From assembly GCA_035578175.1 (NCBI GenBank), contig JAQMRL010000005.1, positions 55,099,722 through 55,163,721 on the forward strand: DNA of 64,000 nt. The letters are read 5' to 3'. This document shows positions 62,501-64,000 of the stretch, piece by piece. Position numbers and translations under genes: made by a program. Source of the stretch: Catonia carolina. Lineage: Eukaryota; Arthropoda; Insecta; Hemiptera; Achilidae. The stretch's first letter is position 1. The number at the start of each line of letters is the position of its first letter. The notes beneath the pieces were generated by a model, which worked only from the letters and a program-made list of their open reading frames with translations, made no database searches and was not told the DNA's origin.

Positions 62501-63803
62501 TACTTTCAGAGGAAATAACTCTGATCAGTGTCTTCTACATCTCTACCTCTTCTGTTTTTAGATGATTTAGTCATTTAATTAGCTTACCATGTGATAAGAA
62601 ACAGAACTATTTTTTTTAGCCTTGGAACTAAGAGATTGAGTGCAAATAATTTAACACTCCACTGTGTCAGTTATGGGCGAGGATTTTTTGTGCTACGTTT
62701 ACCTCAACTCTATGCTGATTAACTACAGAATATTTTTGAACTCTGTAATTAATAAACAAATTACTTTTTACTTTCTCTTGTCCTATATGAACAGATTGGG
62801 AAGGAAAGTTTTGTTTCCTGTTTTTTTATTTAATTTTTTTGAAATAGAGTTTTACTGGAAATACATGTTTTCAGGCCCCCTGAACCCAAAAGAAATGTTT
62901 TTAGCAATTGGTCGGTGTGTATGTGTATGTGAACAATATATTTCAAGAACGGAATATCGTACAAAGTTGAAACTTGAAACTTAAAGTAGGTACCACTAGG
63001 GATCCCAAAAAGAACATTTTCATCAAAATTGGTGTATCGGAAATAGTATTTCAGTCATACAATTTTTTGCTTTTGTGATGTTTCTCAAAAACGGTTCTTA
63101 TGATATTTTTAAAAATTACCTTATTTAGTAATTTTTTTATACTTTACAAAATAGGGTAAGTGCCATATCTACTGAAATTCTTGGGGGGCTGTTTTCTTGT
63201 GGTATAAAATGGTTTTTGTAAGATTGCAACCTTAATATGCTTTTCACAGTATGTAAATTAAAGCTGCAGAAAATAAAAAAAAAAACATGGTACAATTTTT
63301 ATTTTTAATAATATTTTCTATAAAGCTTAGTTTAGCATCAATTAGCAATTTTTCATATTTTTAAGTTCTACATTTTGTCTTGATTTTGAAAATTATTTTC
63401 ATTTTGCATCTTTCACTCATGATTAAAGATAGGTTATATTTTTCATTATTTTGTGCATGTTTTGACAAATTAAAAACGGCCTTTTTTAATTTTTTATTAT
63501 TTTATACCCAGAGCAATTTTAAGGATTTCAGCAACAGTACTTAAAGTTGAATAACCCCTATTTATTATCATGAAAATTTTAACTATTATTATTTGAGCTG
63601 ATTAAAAATTCTTTTGTATTTTCCATTTAAATGTTATGATTTGACAATTGGATTTTAAATTTTAGGAGAAAGAAGAAGATTTTCCTGAAGAGGAACGTTA
63701 TGGACACTGGAGTAAATCGGGGAAAATGATTGTAGTTGAAACATTATTAAAAATCTGGAAGAAACAGGGTCACAGAGTTCTTCTTTTTACTCAGGGTCAA
63801 CAG
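41223..63803 (+). CDS. ERCC6: ERCC6/CSB-type SNF2 ATPase, 5' part (11 exons)
   Basis: DNA-dependent ATPase of the SNF2 family that binds RNA polymerase II stalled at lesions and starts transcription-coupled repair in the nucleus. Exons: 41223-41551, 43932-44203, 45668-45993, 48934-49098, 49752-49908, 56251-56403, 57105-57232, 57773-57936, 59476-59673, 61821-62114, 63666-63803. All phases join. Counted from the ATG at 41306 this is 747 codons. Order: acidic N-terminus; [19 protein letters not shown] (CSB N-terminal motif); GEMTPFGT; a Lys-rich, then acidic linker; GDEMGLGKT (motif I); [10 protein letters not shown] (Ia); [11 protein letters not shown] (II); [19 protein letters not shown] (III); [43 protein letters not shown] (start of lobe 2). 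Motifs IV-VI and the C-terminus are beyond the window. Introns are filled with transposons. Confidence 0.95.
41684..42806 (+). mobile_element. pogo/Tigger-type element, internally deleted (TA TSD)
   Basis: 1123 bp in ERCC6. The left end CAGTAAAACCTCTCTAATTC and the right end, inverted, CAGTGGAACCTCTCTAATTC are flanked by TA (41682-41683 and 42807-42808). GTCAC repeats near both ends are further copies of the subterminal ATTCGTCAC. It holds a transposase C-terminal remnant. Confidence 0.93.
41780..42352 (+). pseudogene. pogo/Tigger transposase C-terminal remnant
   Basis: The 138-codon open part reads [30 protein letters not shown] and [20 protein letters not shown], like the C-terminal domain of jerky/Tigger transposases (FWK.Y.I.DA...I...W). 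After a frameshift, 42316-42352 ends [15 protein letters not shown], a PCNA-binding (PIP) like tail with E at the Q position. The helix-turn-helix and DDE core are missing. Confidence 0.8.
42807..43142. other. ERCC6 intron, nothing recognised
   Basis: Short AT-rich intron stretch between a pogo element and a SINE. Confidence 0.4.
43143..43315 (-). repeat. tRNA-derived SINE, family B
   Basis: Minus strand: GCATTGGTATAGTTGGTAAC (box A), GGGTTCGAATCCC (box B), TTCACCGTCTGCATTAGCAG and an A-rich tail (TTTTTTTT on plus at 43143). In the first ERCC6 intron. Confidence 0.85.
43316..43931. other. ERCC6 intron, nothing recognised
   Basis: Intron end before the exon at 43932; no repeat identified. 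Confidence 0.4.
43932..44203 (+). CDS. ERCC6: ERCC6 exon: N-terminal conserved motif and MTPFGT
   Basis: Acceptor tttttcaaag/GCT (an AAG acceptor, less common), donor AA/gtaagt (phase 2). Encodes [30 protein letters not shown], matching the CSB N-terminal motif that in yeast Rhp26 acts as an autoinhibitory leucine latch, and [15 protein letters not shown], conserved in CSB. The start at 43932 keeps phase with the exon ending at 41551. Confidence 0.88.
45214..45582 (+). mobile_element. TA-flanked MITE family D, copy 4
   Basis: Left end TA-GAGCGGACGCCAAAGAAGC, right end AGCTTATTTGGCATCTGCTC, interior as in the other copies plus a local poly-G run at 45293-45305. In an ERCC6 intron. Confidence 0.85.
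45668..45993 (+). CDS. ERCC6: ERCC6 exon: basic, then acidic linker
   Basis: Acceptor tatttcag/A, donor TTCAG/gtattt (phase 1). Encodes [20 protein letters not shown], several Lys/Arg clusters ([17 protein letters not shown]) and [16 protein letters not shown], like the SESEYFPTE of human CSB. Confidence 0.88.
46172..47512 (-). mobile_element. mariner-like element with perfect 34-bp ends (TA TSD)
   Basis: 1341 bp, TA on both sides (46170-46171, 47513-47514). Both ends begin ACGGGTGTTTCAAAAAGGAC and stay identical for at least 34 bp (through CTTCGAAGTTT). It lies antisense in the ERCC6 intron 45994-48933 and contains one broken transposase gene. Confidence 0.95.
46293..47327 (-). pseudogene. 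mariner/Tc1-superfamily transposase, frameshifted
   Basis: Starts [20 protein letters not shown] at 47327 and would be about 345 residues. The N-terminus has a helix-turn-helix ([26 protein letters not shown]). The DDE-type core is visible across frames: [25 protein letters not shown] and [13 protein letters not shown]. The C-terminus reads [17 protein letters not shown], ending GSHFEHLL. At least two frameshifts (around 47080 and 46490) and other breaks inactivate it. In the third catalytic block the usual SPDLTPLDFFLWG appears as [14 protein letters not shown]. Confidence 0.88.
47515..48384. other. ERCC6 intron, nothing recognised
   Basis: AT-rich intron between a mariner-like element and a SINE; no ORF or family identified. 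Confidence 0.45.
48385..48556 (-). repeat. tRNA-derived SINE, family B
   Basis: Minus strand: CCGGCCGCATTGGCATATTT (head), GGGTTCGAATCCC (box B), TTCACTGTCTGCATTAGCAG, GGACGTTAAAC and an A-rich tail. Confidence 0.85.
48934..49098 (+). CDS. ERCC6: ERCC6 exon: acidic/basic linker
   Basis: Acceptor tttgttttag/AT, donor CGTC/gtaagt. Encodes [40 protein letters not shown] and KKKKRR. Low conservation; placed by splice phase and charge pattern. Confidence 0.85.
49238..49620 (+). repeat. tRNA-derived SINE, family F, second copy
   Basis: CAACCCATCGGGTTCATCAA (box A region), CAGCTGTTTAACAGCTGATT, GTGGTTCAAATCCTTG (box B), body as in the copy at 27510. A local ~60-bp expansion of AGTATAAAGTA-type repeats lies at 49365-49410. 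In ERCC6 intron 49099-49751. Confidence 0.75.
49752..49908 (+). CDS. ERCC6: ERCC6 exon: segment before the ATPase core
   Basis: Acceptor atttttag/GT, donor AA/gtaagt. Encodes [23 protein letters not shown] and [16 protein letters not shown], matching the CSB DDGDEDYYKQRL and EGFKVPGFLFKKLF region. Confidence 0.93.
49909..50450. other. ERCC6 intron, nothing recognised
   Basis: AT-rich intron stretch before the CpG-rich block. Confidence 0.4.
50450..51380 (+). other. CpG-rich, ORF-rich block inside ERCC6 intron, origin unknown
   Basis: Markedly richer in G, C and CpG than the rest of the intron. Two overlapping plus-strand open readings, 50522-50947 (141 codons) and 50859-51305 (148 codons), cover it almost without stops. 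Neither has a recognisable domain, and composition (Ser/Cys/Leu-rich) is not typical of a conserved protein. It ends just before the P-like element at 51391. Candidates: a 5' piece of an unknown transposon, or an internal promoter or CpG island. Confidence 0.3.
51391..52302 (+). mobile_element. P-element-like transposon remnant with 8-bp TSD
   Basis: 912 bp. Ends CATGGTTACTTTACTAGACG and, inverted, CACGATTACTATACTAGACA form imperfect terminal repeats beginning CA, as in P elements. GATTTACC flanks it exactly (51383-51390 and 52303-52310). The interior contains a THAP-type zinc finger remnant, the DNA-binding domain of P-like transposases. Confidence 0.88.
51531..52150 (+). pseudogene. THAP-domain transposase N-terminal remnant
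   Basis: ATG at 51531 reads [20 protein letters not shown] (the C..C half of the C2CH finger), then a stop. In other frames follow RNIEVGKC-like sequence and [17 protein letters not shown], the second half with C..H. A Lys/Glu-rich coiled-coil-like part ([20 protein letters not shown]) follows near 52055-52125. Several stops; the RNase H-like catalytic part is absent. Confidence 0.7.
53105..54047 (-). repeat. interspersed repeat family E, copy 8 (full, nested)
   Basis: Minus-strand full-length copy from AATCTGGTGTGAAATACTCA to ATAGGCAAGAGAAAGTAAAA, with both interior ~165-bp units. It is nested in the element 52577-55041. With copy 1 it is the best reference for this family. Confidence 0.8.
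54150..54800 (-). pseudogene. transposase-like remnant (DUF7869-like, tentative)
   Basis: Minus strand from about 54790: [51 protein letters not shown] and EKEVKNN. After frameshifts it continues [19 protein letters not shown] and [20 protein letters not shown]. The [10 protein letters not shown] and (G)HSFLPPDR-x-F blocks recur in a family of arthropod repeat-encoded proteins; I recall the domain as DUF7869 but cannot check it. The first Asp of CDGC may be catalytic (inference). Confidence 0.5.
55308..56121 (+). mobile_element. pogo/Tigger-type element 2, internally deleted (TA TSD)
   Basis: 814 bp. Ends CAGTAATCCATTGGTATCCG and, inverted, CAGTAATCCCTCGTTATCTG, with TA at 55306-55307 and 56122-56123. 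It lies about 130 bp upstream of the ERCC6 Walker A exon and carries a transposase C-terminal reading. Confidence 0.9.
55437..55904 (+). pseudogene. pogo/Tigger transposase tail with PCNA-binding motif
   Basis: Open for 155 codons without a proper ATG at its start (an internal [11 protein letters not shown] is possible). The last ~80 residues look like the end of a pogo-type transposase: [31 protein letters not shown], and [15 protein letters not shown]. QTAITNYF is a full PIP box (Q-x-x-I-x-x-Y-F). The first half is Pro/Thr/Ser-rich and unassigned. The HTH and DDE domains are deleted. Confidence 0.7.
56251..56403 (+). CDS. ERCC6: ERCC6 exon: Walker A (motif I)
   Basis: Acceptor ttgtttcag/T, donor GG/gtaata (phase 2). 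Encodes [20 protein letters not shown], then [20 protein letters not shown] with the ATP-binding GKT. The upstream intron (6.3 kb) is the longest in the window. Confidence 0.95.
56404..57104. other. ERCC6 intron, nothing recognised
   Basis: Overlapping readings on both strands (56542-56829, 56874-57215) look like read-through of AT-rich intron DNA; no family identified. Confidence 0.45.
57105..57232 (+). CDS. ERCC6: ERCC6 exon: motif Ia
   Basis: Acceptor tgttaaag/G, donor CTG/gtactt. Encodes [20 protein letters not shown] and [20 protein letters not shown]. Confidence 0.95.
57773..57936 (+). CDS. ERCC6: ERCC6 exon: DEGH box (motif II)
   Basis: Acceptor gtttacag/GT. Encodes [20 protein letters not shown] and [19 protein letters not shown] with the Mg-ATP DEGH box. 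The donor AAG/gttggt is weak; a better-looking gtataag lies 4 bp further but would break the frame with the next exon. Confidence 0.94.
57937..59475. other. ERCC6 intron; unassigned block at 58760-59320
   Basis: 58760-59320 is less AT-rich than its flanks (CCCATCCTCACCAAGGGAAT, GCCAAAAGCCAGG) and has a 97-codon minus-strand reading with no recognisable domain. It may be an old mobile element; no ends were found. Confidence 0.35.
59476..59673 (+). CDS. ERCC6: ERCC6 exon: motif III
   Basis: 66 whole codons, phase 0 on both sides. Encodes [40 protein letters not shown] and [20 protein letters not shown]. Confidence 0.96.
59929..61335. repeat. 46-bp direct repeat flanking a 1.3-kb insert
   Basis: 59929-59974 and 61290-61335 are identical over 46 bp (from GTTCTCAAGTAACAATACTA to CTGGGTTTGATTG). 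The 1315 bp between them contains a minus-strand LINE remnant. This looks like an insertion with an unusually long target duplication, or a local duplication. Confidence 0.85.
60690..61180 (-). repeat. LINE reverse-transcriptase C-terminal remnant
   Basis: Minus strand, broken frames: [33 protein letters not shown], then Glu/Lys-rich sequence and [14 protein letters not shown]. Matches the GxE(S/T)WTL...LEAFEMWxYRRML region after RT in many LINEs. It lies inside the 46-bp direct repeats. Confidence 0.65.
61380..61500 (+). repeat. ~120-nt purine-rich tract in ERCC6 intron
   Basis: Plus strand is almost only A and G (AATGGAGAGAAAAGGGGAGA ... GGGAGGGGGTAAGAGGAAAG), ending in a short GT run. Not coding; the frame there is low complexity. 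Confidence 0.7.
61821..62114 (+). CDS. ERCC6: ERCC6 exon: inter-lobe region
   Basis: 98 whole codons. Encodes [40 protein letters not shown] and [20 protein letters not shown], the RR-x-K and CNHP blocks of SNF2 proteins. Donor GGT/gtaagt. Confidence 0.96.
62290..62668 (-). repeat. interspersed repeat family A, copy 7
   Basis: Minus-strand near-full copy: plus strand starts GTTGTTGTTTAGGTCATCAG and ends near GAGTGCAAATAATTTAACAC. In an ERCC6 intron. Confidence 0.8.
62768..63440 (+). repeat. interspersed repeat family E, copy 9
   Basis: Starts TTTTACTTTCTCTTGTCCTA and ends CACTCATGATTAAAGATAGG. More diverged than copies 1 and 8; the right terminus with GGCAAGAG is missing. Confidence 0.7.
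63666..63803 (+). CDS. ERCC6: ERCC6 exon: start of helicase lobe 2
   Basis: 46 whole codons. Encodes [38 protein letters not shown]. Donor CAG/gtaaga; the gene continues right of the window. Confidence 0.95.
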
Positions 63804-64000
63804 GTAAGATCTTTTCCAAATTGTGTATTGGTTAATGTAATCAAACCTTTTATTAAACCTCTGACTAAGGTTGCCCACTTCAGTGCCATTCTCATAGACT
63901 ATATTTCAAACCGATTTATCTCCATCACAACACAAATTACCAGTATGCAACAGTACTATTTTATTAAGAAAAAACAGATCTATTGGTGGTTAATTTTATT
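63804..64000. other. ERCC6 intron to window end
   Basis: Intronic sequence after the donor at 63804; nothing recognised. Confidence 0.5.

Overview
This is a eukaryotic window, AT-rich (roughly 70 % by eye) and intron-rich, with repeats between and inside the genes. The two host genes, the GT-AG introns and the mix of mobile elements (piggyBac, Tc1/mariner, pogo/Tigger, hAT, P-like, R1-like LINEs, tRNA-derived SINEs) point to an animal, most likely a non-dipteran insect or other arthropod (Drosophila has no CSB/ERCC6). I cannot name the species.

Gene 1 (279-8013, + strand) is the 3' half of a Smurf-type HECT E3 ubiquitin ligase. Seven exons carry the linker, the whole HECT domain, the catalytic HTCFN cysteine and the stop codon. 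The C2 and WW exons lie left of the window. Gene 2 (41223 to beyond 63803, + strand) is the 5' half of ERCC6/CSB, the SNF2-family ATPase of transcription-coupled repair. Eleven exons run from the acidic N-terminus through ATPase motifs I, Ia, II and III into the start of the second RecA-like lobe; the rest lies right of the window. All splice phases join in frame in both genes.

The 33 kb between the genes, and most introns, are mobile DNA. Elements whose ends I could place, with target-site duplications (TSD): hAT MITE 5568-6064 (8-bp TSD, in a Smurf intron); piggyBac element 11956-14645 (TTAA TSD, transposase with two in-frame stops); short piggyBac-like derivative 23328-24105 (TTAA); 5'-truncated LINE 31723-32770 (16-bp TSD that supplies the ORF's start codon); P/hAT-like element 36357-38196 (8-bp TSD); pogo-like elements 41684-42806 and 55308-56121 (TA); mariner-like element 46172-47512 (TA); P-like element with THAP remnant 51391-52302 (8-bp TSD). 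A further element, 52577-55041, has terminal inverted repeats and a transposase-like remnant on the minus strand. A TA-flanked MITE family has four copies.

Several repeat families have many copies here: family A (~390 bp, seven copies), family E (~0.9 kb, ends share an inverted CTTTCTCTTGCC motif, about nine copies), and three tRNA-derived SINE families. A ~1.1 kb foldback structure lies at 29888-30985. Two ORFs at about 29.0-29.8 kb are the only unexplained coding candidates between the genes. A CpG-rich open stretch at 50.5-51.3 kb inside an ERCC6 intron is also unexplained.

No prokaryotic features, CRISPR arrays, functional tRNA or rRNA genes, or recognisable viral genes were seen.
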